15,682 bases of DNA, from contig JBGSQC010000370.1 in assembly GCA_041738295.1 (NCBI GenBank), positions 1 to 15,682 of the forward strand, in the 5' to 3' direction. This DNA comes from Zhengella sp041738295 (lineage in GTDB: Bacteria; Pseudomonadota; Alphaproteobacteria; Rhizobiales; Rhizobiaceae). The position numbers and the translations under genes were made by a program. This document shows positions 8,180 through 14,617 of the stretch, piece by piece; the stretch's first letter is position 1, and each line of letters begins with the position of its first letter. The notes under the pieces were generated by a model. It searched no databases. It was not told the origin of the DNA and saw only the letters and a program-made list of their open reading frames with translations.

Positions 8180-9469
8180 ATGAACAAGGGGAACAGCATG
8201 CTTCTGACCACCCGCCGCGGCCTTCTGAAAGGTGCCGCAGCCACAGCCGGCCTGGCCGCGATGCCGGGCTTTGTCCGCTATTCGCAGGCGCAGTCGTCCG
8301 AGCCGATCAAGATCGGCTTCCAGGTTCACCGCACCGGCATCGGCGCTGCCTATGGCCGCTGGTATGACCGCACGACCATGGCCGCAGTCAAGGTCATCAA
8401 CGACGCCGGCGGCATCAATGGCCGTCCGGTCGAGATTGTTGCCGAGGATGACGGCACGGACCCCAAGCGCGGCGCCGAAGTGGTGGAAAAATTCGCCAGC
8501 CAGCACAAGTGCGACATCGCCTATGGCACGCTGTTTTCCCATGTCGTGATGGGATCGGCTCCGCGCGCAGGCGAGTTGAAGATCCCCTATTTCGTGGTCT
8601 CCGAAGGCCATCACGTGGCATCCGGCGCGCTCAACCGCTACACCCTGCAGCCCGGCATTTGCGACGTGAAGAGCCAGGTGAAATCCATGGCGCCCTTCGT
8701 GACGAACAATCTCGGCAAGAAGGTCACGATGATTTTCCCGGATTATGCGTTCGGCCATGACCACCGCGATTTCTTCTCCGCTGCGGTGGAGGCCAATGGC
8801 GGCCAGATCATCGAAAAGATCGCCATTCCGCCAACGGAAACCTCGTTCACCAAATATTTCCCGAAGATCCCGCGCGAAACCGAAGTCATCTACCACGTCA
8901 TGGTCGGCCCCGCCGTGCTCTCCTTCGTCAAGGAACTGGGCGAGTTCTACGGCCCCAACAAGCCGCAGATCTTCGGCTTCATCGATTCCATCGAGGCAGT
9001 GGATCTCAACTCGCCGGGCCTGGAATTCCTCGACGGCACCTATTTCTGGGAAGGAATGCCGCGCTACCAGCAGGCAAAAGCCGATCCCTTTGATGCCTTC
9101 TACCGCGAAAAGGTCGGCGTCGACGCCAATGGTGCATCAACGGCGGATGCCAAGGATGTCTCGACCTATGCCCACATGTTCGGCTGCTGGGAGACGCTCT
9201 TCGTCATCAAGGCCGGCATGGAAGCAGCGGGCTACCAGGGCCCGCAGGACCGCGCCAAGCTGATCGAGGCCGTCGAAGCCATGAAGGACATGCCGCATTC
9301 CAACGAGCATCCGCAAGGTGCCAAGGTGTTCAACGGCAAGACCCACCAGGTCTTCGGCCCGCAGTACATCTCCAAGGTGGAAGGCGGCAAGCTGGTGGTG
9401 CAACACACCACCGCCATCGAAGACGGCTTCTACGACGATGAGGTCGACTACACCACGCAGGCGCTCTGA
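8180..9469 (+). CDS. ABC transporter substrate-binding protein, branched-chain amino acid (LivK) type
   Basis: A 429-residue periplasmic type 1 binding protein (Peripla_BP_6 fold). The N-terminus holds a twin-arginine-like signal, TTRRGLLKG (10-18), a hydrophobic stretch to about 30 and a probable cleavage near YSQA (34-37). The mature part opens with PIKIGF and contains INDAGGINGRPVEIVAEDDG, the classic first-lobe block of the family. Start chosen at 8180 from GGAAGG nine bases upstream; an internal ATG at 8198 also has an AGGGG before it and cannot be excluded. The protein would deliver a ligand to LivHMGF encoded downstream. Family members bind leucine-type amino acids but also amides, urea and aromatic acids, so the ligand is open; context suggests a nitrogen heterocycle or amide. 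It is separated from the permease genes by a hairpin and a toxin-antitoxin pair. Confidence 0.9.
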   Translation: MNKGNSMLLTTRRGLLKGAAATAGLAAMPGFVRYSQAQSSEPIKIGFQVHRTGIGAAYGRWYDRTTMAAVKVINDAGGINGRPVEIVAEDDGTDPKRGAEVVEKFASQHKCDIAYGTLFSHVVMGSAPRAGELKIPYFVVSEGHHVASGALNRYTLQPGICDVKSQVKSMAPFVTNNLGKKVTMIFPDYAFGHDHRDFFSAAVEANGGQIIEKIAIPPTETSFTKYFPKIPRETEVIYHVMVGPAVLSFVKELGEFYGPNKPQIFGFIDSIEAVDLNSPGLEFLDGTYFWEGMPRYQQAKADPFDAFYREKVGVDANGASTADAKDVSTYAHMFGCWETLFVIKAGMEAAGYQGPQDRAKLIEAVEAMKDMPHSNEHPQGAKVFNGKTHQVFGPQYISKVEGGKLVVQHTTAIEDGFYDDEVDYTTQAL

Positions 9470-9477
9470 TCCTCAAG

Positions 9478-9500
9478 GGGCCGGTTTTCCAGACCGGCCC
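9478..9500 (+). terminator. Strong hairpin after the binding-protein gene (attenuator or terminator)
   Basis: A perfect 8-base stem GGGCCGGT (9478-9485) and ACCGGCCC (9493-9500) with a 7-base loop begins 8 bases after the binding-protein stop. It is followed by GCTTCCTTCCC, which is pyrimidine-rich but lacks a clean run of T, so termination would be partial. Hairpins at this place in binding-protein operons are known to stabilise the upstream message and lower expression of the permease genes; that role is inferred here. Confidence 0.65.
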
Positions 9501-9529
9501 GCTTCCTTCCCGCGGGTGTCTTTCTCAAG

Positions 9530-9546
9530 TTATCAATTTTTGATAA
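9530..9546. promoter_or_regulatory. Palindrome upstream of parD, likely autoregulatory operator
   Basis: An AT-rich perfect inverted repeat TTATCAA (9530-9536) / TTGATAA (9540-9546) with a 3-base centre stands out in a GC-rich setting, 30 bases before the antitoxin start. ParD-type antitoxins bind palindromes overlapping their own promoter, so this is the natural operator candidate. It may overlap the -10 region of a dedicated promoter, but I could not assign clear -35 and -10 boxes. Confidence 0.5.
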
Positions 9547-9576
9547 ACTGGATGAAGCAGCACAAAGGAAACCGGC

Positions 9577-9834
9577 ATGCCGTCCAGTTACAACATCGGT
9601 GAGCGGTACGAAGGCCTTATCAGGCAACTTGTCGGAAGCGGCCGTTATGCGAGCGCCAGCGAAGTTGTCCGCGATGCGCTTCGCCTGATGGAAGAGCGTG
9701 AGGAGCAGAGGCAGGTTCATTTGGAGGCGCTGCGGGATGCCATCCGTGACGGCATGGAAAGCGGTGATCCGATTCCTGCCGCAGAGGTGTTCCGCGACCT
9801 GATGGCGAAATATCCGGAATCGCAAAAGGGATGA
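9577..9834 (+). CDS. parD: Type II antitoxin, ParD family
   Basis: An 85-residue protein of typical ParD size. The N-terminal part looks like a ribbon-helix-helix DNA-binding domain: a short strand with YNIGERYEGLI (5-15), then GRYASASEVVRDALRLME (22-39), whose G-R-Y-x-S-x-S-E-V-V-R pattern is characteristic of ParD. The C-terminal part (40-85) is charged and helical and would wrap the toxin. It should neutralise the ParE-like protein encoded next and repress the pair through the palindrome at 9530-9546. AAAGGAA at 9564-9570 gives a good ribosome-binding site. The stop overlaps the toxin start as ATGA. Unusually, the pair lies inside an ABC transporter operon between the binding-protein and permease genes. 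Confidence 0.9.
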   Translation: MPSSYNIGERYEGLIRQLVGSGRYASASEVVRDALRLMEEREEQRQVHLEALRDAIRDGMESGDPIPAAEVFRDLMAKYPESQKG

Positions 9835-10133
9835 CACCACTCTTTTTCTCGCCTGCCGCCAAGGCCGACGTCGAAGAGATCCTGGACTTCATAGCCGCAG
9901 ACAATCAGGCCGCAGCCGCCAGATATGTGAGGGAATTGATGATACGGTGCGAGATCCTGTCCGATCAGCCACTTTCAGGCCGGGCACGCACGGACTTGTT
10001 GCCGGGCCTTCGGTCAATTCCCTTCAAAAGCCATGTCATTTTCTACACTGCAACCGACAGTTCAATCCGGATTGAGCGCATCCTCCACGGCGCACGGGAT
10101 CTTGAATCTGCCTTCCCGCCCGGTGGAGGCTGA
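9831..10133 (+). CDS. parE: Type II toxin, RelE/ParE superfamily
   Basis: A 100-residue protein with the ParE layout: FSPAAKADVEEILDFIA (6-22) as the first strand and helix, RYVRELMIRCEIL (31-43) as the second helix, GRARTDLLPGLRSIPFKSHVIFY (50-72) and RIERILHGARDLESAF (80-95) as the core strands and the usual ILHGARD end motif. ParE toxins act on DNA gyrase, while RelE relatives cleave mRNA; the sequence is closer to ParE. It looks intact. The start overlaps the antitoxin stop by 4 bases, so its translation is coupled. The last residues (PPGGG) come from the stretch that holds the livH ribosome-binding site, and livH begins 3 bases after the stop. Confidence 0.9.
   Translation: MTPLFFSPAAKADVEEILDFIAADNQAAAARYVRELMIRCEILSDQPLSGRARTDLLPGLRSIPFKSHVIFYTATDSSIRIERILHGARDLESAFPPGGG
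10122..10129 (+). promoter_or_regulatory. livH ribosome-binding site inside the parE reading frame
   Basis: GGTGGAGG at 10122-10129 sits 7 bases before the TTG start of livH and overlaps the final Gly codons of parE. It decides the livH start at 10137, since the next in-frame ATG would remove about 33 conserved residues. The arrangement means parE and livH are co-transcribed and probably translationally linked. Confidence 0.7.
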
Positions 10134-10136
10134 TCC

Positions 10137-11018
10137 TTGGATTTCGGTCCCTACCTTTTTCTTGCCTCGCTGGAAGGCGCGGTCGCGGCGGCGGTCCTTG
10201 CGCTGACAGCCGTGGGCTTGAGCCTCGTCTTCGGCATCATGCGCGTCGTCAATGTCGCCCATGGTGAGTTTTTCATGCTGGGCGCAGTGCTCGCCTGGTG
10301 GATCGCATCGCTCGCAGGCGGGCATCCGGCAGTCGGCTTCGTACTGGCGCTGGTGATCGCCCCGGTGATCGTCGCTTCCATTGCCATGGTGGCCGATCAT
10401 TTCGTGCTGAAGCGCCTCAATTATGATCCGGAAGCCACCATCGTTGCCACGATCGGCCTGCTCTACATCATCCAGCAGACGGTGCTGATGACCTATGGCG
10501 CCGATGCGCGGCCGGTGGAGCCGCCCTTCAACCACCGCATCTATTTCCCCTGGTTCGGCTATTCCACCTACAAGCTCTTCGTCATTGGGGCGGCTGTCGT
10601 GCTGCTGGTCGGCGTCTGGTGGGTGATGACGCGCACCCGCATCGGCATCGTGCTGCGTGCCACGCAGCTCGATCGCGAAACGGCGCTCGCCTTCGGCATA
10701 CCTGTTGATCGAGTCTACGCGCTGACCTTCGGCCTTGGCGCGGGGCTGGCTGCCATGGGCGCGGTGCTGGTCGTGCCGGTGCAGCAGGCGCATTATCTGA
10801 TGGGCGGCGATCCGCTGCTGCTCTCCTTCATCGTCGTCATCATCGGCGGTCTGGGCTCGCTGCCGGGCACTGTGGTTGCTGCCATTCTCATCGGCATGAG
10901 CGATGGCATCATCTCGGTCTTCTTCTCGCCGACGCTTGCAAAAATCCTTGCCACGCTGGCGGTGGCGCTGGTGCTTGTGTTCCAACCGCAAGGCCTGTTC
11001 GGCAAGGTGGCGCGATGA
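10137..11018 (+). CDS. livH: Branched-chain amino acid-type ABC transporter permease LivH
   Basis: A 293-residue inner-membrane permease of normal length with about eight hydrophobic segments. The N-terminal block LSLVFGIMRVVNVAHGEFFMLGA (about 28-50) is the hallmark of LivH, and the cytoplasmic loop RATQLDRETALAFGIPVDRVY (about 178-198) is the coupling segment that contacts the ATPases; GGLGSLPGTVVAAILIG follows. It starts with TTG at 10137, chosen because of the ribosome-binding site at 10122-10129. With LivM it forms the membrane channel. The stop overlaps the livM start as ATGA. The toxin-antitoxin pair directly upstream is foreign to the usual order of these operons. Transported substrate is not deducible from this subunit. 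Confidence 0.93.
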   Translation: MDFGPYLFLASLEGAVAAAVLALTAVGLSLVFGIMRVVNVAHGEFFMLGAVLAWWIASLAGGHPAVGFVLALVIAPVIVASIAMVADHFVLKRLNYDPEATIVATIGLLYIIQQTVLMTYGADARPVEPPFNHRIYFPWFGYSTYKLFVIGAAVVLLVGVWWVMTRTRIGIVLRATQLDRETALAFGIPVDRVYALTFGLGAGLAAMGAVLVVPVQQAHYLMGGDPLLLSFIVVIIGGLGSLPGTVVAAILIGMSDGIISVFFSPTLAKILATLAVALVLVFQPQGLFGKVAR

Positions 11019-11959
11019 GCCGCGGCCAGAAGTCGTTCCTCCTGCATGGCGGGCTCGTCGTGCTGCTGTTCGTGCTGCAATTCGTGCTGCCGGAGTATCA
11101 TCACGGCAATCTCGCCCGCATCATGGTGCTGTCGGTCTATGCCATGGGTTTCAACGTGCTGTTCGGCTATTCGGGTCTGCTCAGCCTCGGGCACGCCATG
11201 TTCTTTGCCGCCGGAATGTATGGCATGGGTCTCGCCATGATCCATGGCGGCGTCTCTGCCGCGCCGGCGCTGCTCATCGGCATTGTGTGCGCGCTTCTGG
11301 TGTCTATCGCAGCCGGGTTTCTGGCGCTTCGCACCATCGGCGTCGCCTTCATGATCGTCACGCTGATGTTTGCGCAGGCGGCCTGGCTCACCATCCTCTA
11401 TTTCACGCAATGGACGCGCGGTGACGAAGGCCTTGTTATCCAGCAGGCGCGGCGCGCCATCGCCGGGATCGACCTGTCGGATGCCACCAACCGCTATTTT
11501 GCCGCGCTCATCCTCTTTGCCCTCGTGCTGATTGCCACGTCGCGGCTGATCCAGGCACCGTTTGGACGCGTGCTGATTGCCATCCGCGAAAACGAGGAAC
11601 GCACGCGGATGCTGGGCTATGATGTCTTTGCCCACAAGCTCGGCGCGGTCATCCTGTCCGGCACGATTTCAGGCGCGGCAGGTGCGGCCTATGGCCTGCT
11701 CTTCGGCTATGTCGGCGCGTCCTTTGCCTCGGTGCAATATTCCATCCTGCCGCTGCTCTGGGTGCTGCTTGGCGGGGCCGGAACCATCATCGGGCCGTTC
11801 ATCGGCACGCTCTTCATGTTCTACCTGATCGACATCGCCAGCGGCATCACCAGCGCCTACATGCTGGTGGCCGGTGTCGTGCTGGTGCTGCTGACGCTTT
11901 ATGCCCGCGCCGGAATTGCGGGCGAAATCCGCCGGAGGCTTGCGCCATGGCTGCCGTGA
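11015..11959 (+). CDS. livM: Branched-chain amino acid-type ABC transporter permease LivM
   Basis: A 314-residue second permease. Marks are AMGFNVLFGYSGLLSLGHAMFF (about 43-64), the LivM-specific block, FLALRTIGVAFMIVTLMFAQ (about 102-121) and the coupling loop IRENEERTRMLGYDVFAHK (about 189-207). Around eight to nine membrane segments alternate with short loops. It pairs with LivH to form the pore. The 4-base overlap with livH and the AAGGTGG at 11004-11010 fix the start at 11015. It overlaps livG by 13 bases. Length and motifs are intact, so the transporter appears functional despite the interrupting module upstream. Confidence 0.93.
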   Translation: MSRGQKSFLLHGGLVVLLFVLQFVLPEYHHGNLARIMVLSVYAMGFNVLFGYSGLLSLGHAMFFAAGMYGMGLAMIHGGVSAAPALLIGIVCALLVSIAAGFLALRTIGVAFMIVTLMFAQAAWLTILYFTQWTRGDEGLVIQQARRAIAGIDLSDATNRYFAALILFALVLIATSRLIQAPFGRVLIAIRENEERTRMLGYDVFAHKLGAVILSGTISGAAGAAYGLLFGYVGASFASVQYSILPLLWVLLGGAGTIIGPFIGTLFMFYLIDIASGITSAYMLVAGVVLVLLTLYARAGIAGEIRRRLAPWLP

Positions 11960-12675
11960 GCCCGCTGCTCTCCACACAAAACCTGTCAAAAAGCTTTGGC
12001 GGCTTGCGCGCTGTCCATTGCGTTGATTTCGAATTGGCGCCCGGCGAGGTGCATGCGCTGATCGGGCCGAATGGTGCGGGCAAGACGACCTTCGTCTCGC
12101 TTCTCTCAGGCCGCATCCAAGCCGACGAAGGCACCGTCATGTTTGACGGGCGCGACGTCACTACGCTACCCGCCCACAAGCGCATCCAAGCCGGCATGGC
12201 CTACACGTTCCAGATCACCTCGGTGTTTCCCAAGCTCAGCCTGCATGAGAACGTGGCGCTTGCTGCGCGCCGCCTGCACGGCAAGGGCAAGGAACTGGAA
12301 GAGACCGTTGGCGCATCCCTTGGTCGCGTCGGCCTCGCTGACCGCGCGCACCAATTGGCGGGCGATCTCTCCTATGGCCACCAGCGCCTGACCGAGATCG
12401 CCATGGGCATTGCCCAGGCCCCGAAGCTGCTGATCCTTGACGAACCGACGCAAGGCCTCGCCGACAGCGAAATTGCCGAGTTCAATGCGCTGATCGGTGA
12501 GCTCAAGGGTGAGACGACCATCCTGCTCATCGAGCACAACATGAATGTCGTGATGGAAGTGGCTGACCGGATTACGGTTCTCAATTTCGGTGAAGTGCTG
12601 GCATCCGGCCTGCCGGGCGAAGTGCGCTCCAGCCGGATTGTGCAGGAAGCCTATCTGGGGACGGCCCATGCTTGA
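11947..12675 (+). CDS. livG: ABC transporter ATP-binding protein LivG
   Basis: A 242-residue cytosolic ATPase. Walker A is GPNGAGKTT (40-48), the Q-loop glutamine is Q89, Walker B is LLILDEP (161-167) and the switch histidine is H197 in IEHNMN. The signature motif reads LSYGHQR (141-147) instead of the textbook LSGGQ, a form usual for LivG. FGGLRAV near the N-terminus (17-23) is also typical. It would drive import with LivF. The start has GGAGG at 11934-11938, eight bases before, inside livM. It overlaps livM by 13 bases and livF by 8, consistent with a tight operon. Confidence 0.95.
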   Translation: MAAVSPLLSTQNLSKSFGGLRAVHCVDFELAPGEVHALIGPNGAGKTTFVSLLSGRIQADEGTVMFDGRDVTTLPAHKRIQAGMAYTFQITSVFPKLSLHENVALAARRLHGKGKELEETVGASLGRVGLADRAHQLAGDLSYGHQRLTEIAMGIAQAPKLLILDEPTQGLADSEIAEFNALIGELKGETTILLIEHNMNVVMEVADRITVLNFGEVLASGLPGEVRSSRIVQEAYLGTAHA

Positions 12676-13363
12676 GCTTTCCGCCATCACGGCCGCCTAT
12701 GGCGAAGCCCCCGTGCTCCACGGGGTTTCGCTGACCGTCGCGCCGGGTGAAATCCTCTGCCTGCTCGGGCGCAACGGTGCGGGCAAGACCTCCACCATGA
12801 AGGCGATCATGGGCATCCTGCCCTTGACCGGGGGCGCGGTGACGCTGGATGGCGAGGTGATCTCGGCGATTCCGGCGCACGAAGTGCCGAAGCGCGGCAT
12901 CGGTTACATCCCGCAGGGCCGGCGACTGTTTTCCGAACTGACGGTGGCCGAGAATTTGGAGATCGGCCTGATGGTGCGCGGCAAGGGCAAGGAGACGCGT
13001 GACCGCGTGCTCGCCATGTTCCCGCGCCTGCGCGAGCGCTTTCACCAGCGCGCCGGAACGCTGTCGGGTGGCGAGCAGCAGATGCTGGCGACAGCGCGCG
13101 CGCTCTGCATCGAACCGAAAGTGCTGCTGCTGGACGAACCGACCGAAGGGCTCCAGCCGTCGATGATTGATCTCATCCGCACCGTCGTGGTGGAGATGAA
13201 GGCGCAGGGAGCGGCCATCCTGCTGGTCGAGCAGCGGGTGGATGCGGTGCTGGAAATTGCCGACCGCGTCGCCTTCATCGAGAACGGCCGCAACCGTGAC
13301 ACGCTGCCTGCCGAGGCGCTGCGCGCCGACCGCAAGCTGGTCGAGCGCTATGTCGGCGTTTGA
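12668..13363 (+). CDS. livF: ABC transporter ATP-binding protein LivF
   Basis: A 231-residue ATPase, the usual LivF size. Walker A is GRNGAGKTS (34-42), the Q-loop is IPQGRRLF (81-88), the signature is LSGGEQQ (132-138) and Walker B is VLLLDEP (152-158). The switch position reads LLVEQR (Q189), glutamine rather than histidine, as expected in LivF. An upstream start at 12590 in the same frame would run deep into livG; the ATG at 12668, with GGGGA at 12657-12661, is preferred. It is the last gene of the transporter operon, and its TGA directly abuts the stop of the convergent amidohydrolase gene, leaving no room for a terminator between them. Confidence 0.95.
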   Translation: MLELSAITAAYGEAPVLHGVSLTVAPGEILCLLGRNGAGKTSTMKAIMGILPLTGGAVTLDGEVISAIPAHEVPKRGIGYIPQGRRLFSELTVAENLEIGLMVRGKGKETRDRVLAMFPRLRERFHQRAGTLSGGEQQMLATARALCIEPKVLLLDEPTEGLQPSMIDLIRTVVVEMKAQGAAILLVEQRVDAVLEIADRVAFIENGRNRDTLPAEALRADRKLVERYVGV

Positions 13364-13999
13364 TCATAGCTCTCCGCTTGAGACGATCCTGACACCCTTG
13401 GCCTTCATGTCCGCCATGGCGGCATCGAGCGAACCATTGAGGTTGATGGCACGGCAGGCGTCCAGCACAAGCGTTGCCGAAAAGCCCTGATTCAAGGCGT
13501 CGATCGCCGAATAATAGACGCAGAAATCGGTGGCGAGCCCGGTCAAGACCACGCGGGAAACGCCGCGTTCGTGCAGGTAGCCGGCAAGGCCGGTTTCGGT
13601 CGTCTTGTCGTTCTCGAAAAAGGCCGAATAGCTGTCGATGCCGCTGCGGAAGCCCTTTCGGATCACGAGATCGACCGGATCGGTGCGCAGCCCCGGATGG
13701 AAGGCCGCCCCTGGCGTCCCCTGCACGCAATGGACCGGCCAGAGCACCTGCGGGCCATAGGGCATGTCGATGAGCGAGAACGCCTCCTTGCCCGGATGGT
13801 TTGGTGCGAACGAGGAATGATCGGCAGGGTGCCAATCCTGCGTCAGCACTTTTACCGAAAACCGGTCCATCATGGAATTGACCAGCGGCACCACGGCATC
13901 GCCATCGGCTACCGCCAGCGCGCCACGCGAGCAGAAATCATTCTGGATGTCGATGGCCAGAAGGGCGGTCTCCGCACCTGTTTTCTTCGCACTCATCAT
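13364..13999 (-). CDS. pncA: Nicotinamidase-type isochorismatase-fold amidohydrolase (PncA-like)
   Basis: A 211-residue cytosolic hydrolase. The catalytic triad of nicotinamidases is seen: D17 in LLAIDIQNDF, K115 in VIRKGF and C160 in GLATDFCV. Metal ligands are D55 and H57 in TQDWHPADH, H61, and H90 in WPVHCVQGTPGA, a motif diagnostic for PncA rather than for maleamate amidohydrolase. The reaction is nicotinamide to nicotinate plus ammonia, for NAD salvage or as the entry to nicotinate breakdown. The ATG at 13999 is followed by a second ATG; GGGGA at 14004-14008 spaces better (7 bases) with the second, at 13996. It lies 38 bases downstream of the MarR gene in the same direction, so probably one unit. 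Placement beside a NicR-like regulator and a molybdenum hydroxylase hints at a catabolic rather than a housekeeping role. Confidence 0.9.
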   Translation of the reverse strand: MMSAKKTGAETALLAIDIQNDFCSRGALAVADGDAVVPLVNSMMDRFSVKVLTQDWHPADHSSFAPNHPGKEAFSLIDMPYGPQVLWPVHCVQGTPGAAFHPGLRTDPVDLVIRKGFRSGIDSYSAFFENDKTTETGLAGYLHERGVSRVVLTGLATDFCVYYSAIDALNQGFSATLVLDACRAINLNGSLDAAMADMKAKGVRIVSSGEL

Positions 14000-14037
14000 G
14001 GGTTCCCCGATCAGCAGTTATCAGTCTGCACTAGGCT

Positions 14038-14460
14038 TTATGTGATTTTGGCGAGCAGTTCCAGAAAGCGTTCACGCTCGGCTGCACTCAACGGCGCAAG
14101 TGTCTGGCGGGTGATGCGCAGCGCCGCGTCAATGCTGGCGGCATAGACGTCGCGCCCCTGGTCAGACAGGGCAATGACCATGCGCCGCCGATCCACTGCA
14201 TCGGCGCGGCTTTCGATCAATCGCTTCTCGCGCAACCGGTCGATCACGCCCTTGATGGTGGCGCCATCCATGGCCGTGTGGCGGCCAAGTTCGTTCTGGC
14301 TCATCGCGCCCATTTCCGAGAGCTTTGCCAATGCGGCAAACTGGGTGGGCGTCATGTCTGGAAGATTGCCGCCGAAAATGCCCAGATGGCGCTGCGTTGC
14401 GCGGCGCAGCAGGTATCCGACCTGCTCGTCCAGCCTGTAGGGGGTGCTGTCGTCGCCCAA
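14038..14460 (-). CDS. MarR family transcriptional regulator, NicR/BpsR-like
   Basis: A 140-residue winged-helix regulator of standard MarR length. The N-terminal helix LDEQVGYLLRRATQRH (10-25) and PTQFAALAKLSEMG (38-51) dimerise and frame the domain; the recognition helix lies in AMDGATIKGVIDRL (63-76) and the wing in DAVDRRR (87-93). As I recall them, the LDEQVGYLLR start and AMD-ATIKGV block are shared with NicR and BpsR, repressors of nicotinate degradation genes; this comparison needs a search. The start is TTG at 14460 with AAAGGCGG just upstream; the first in-frame ATG (residue 36) would delete the dimerisation helix. It is divergent from the molybdenum-hydroxylase genes and likely represses them and itself until a ligand binds. 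Confidence 0.85.
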   Translation of the reverse strand: MGDDSTPYRLDEQVGYLLRRATQRHLGIFGGNLPDMTPTQFAALAKLSEMGAMSQNELGRHTAMDGATIKGVIDRLREKRLIESRADAVDRRRMVIALSDQGRDVYAASIDAALRITRQTLAPLSAAERERFLELLAKIT

Positions 14461-14507
14461 GGAAACCGCCTTTGCCCATTGCGCGAGCCATTGCCCGCGA
14501 TCGGCTG

Positions 14508-14537
14508 ATCATCGGTGTTGACACCCCTTGGGGGCAA
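14508..14537 (-). promoter_or_regulatory. Possible promoter for the MarR gene
   Basis: On the minus strand TTGCCC (14537-14532) and GATGAT (14513-14508) are 18 bases apart; each matches 4 of 6 consensus positions. It overlaps the plus-strand promoter, so one bound repressor could shut both. Weak by itself. Confidence 0.25.
14518..14537. promoter_or_regulatory. Imperfect palindrome, candidate MarR operator
   Basis: A 20-base imperfect inverted repeat with arms beginning TTG and ending CAA, in which 7 of 10 base pairs match around a centre between 14527 and 14528. It coincides with the -35 box of the plus-strand promoter. MarR dimers bind palindromes of about this size in the divergent region beside their own gene. 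Twelve-base-spaced CCATTGC copies (14476-14482 and 14488-14494) nearby are another candidate. Confidence 0.35.
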
Positions 14538-14546
14538 GCGCAAAAT
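14518..14546 (+). promoter_or_regulatory. Sigma-70-type promoter for the molybdenum-hydroxylase operon
   Basis: A consensus -35 box TTGACA at 14518-14523 is followed after 17 bases by CAAAAT at 14541-14546, which matches 4 of 6 -10 positions. It points toward the FAD-subunit gene starting at 14618. Good by eye; not tested. Confidence 0.5.
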
Positions 14547-14617
14547 CCGTTTGCACGCCAACGATCTGGCCAAAGACCGGGTGAACTCCGGCAACAAGGC
14601 GGAGGGACCTGCCGACG

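Noticed and set aside
9470..10136. Insertion sequence or integron cassette carrying parDE
   Set aside because: No transposase, terminal inverted repeats, target duplication or attC-like site was found around the pair; the palindrome and hairpin have other simple explanations.
10062..11635. Long minus-strand open frames opposite livH and livM
   Set aside because: Composition (runs of His, Asp, Gln, Arg) is that of antisense translations of membrane-protein codons; both permeases are intact on the plus strand.
8180..13363. Naming leucine/isoleucine/valine as the transported substrate
   Set aside because: Liv-type transporters carry varied ligands, and the neighbourhood is catabolic; binding residues were not assignable by eye.
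13364..13999. Maleamate amidohydrolase (NicF) identity for the isochorismatase-fold protein
   Set aside because: The WPVHCVQGTPGA and DWHPADH motifs are those of nicotinamidases; NicF-type enzymes lack this set.
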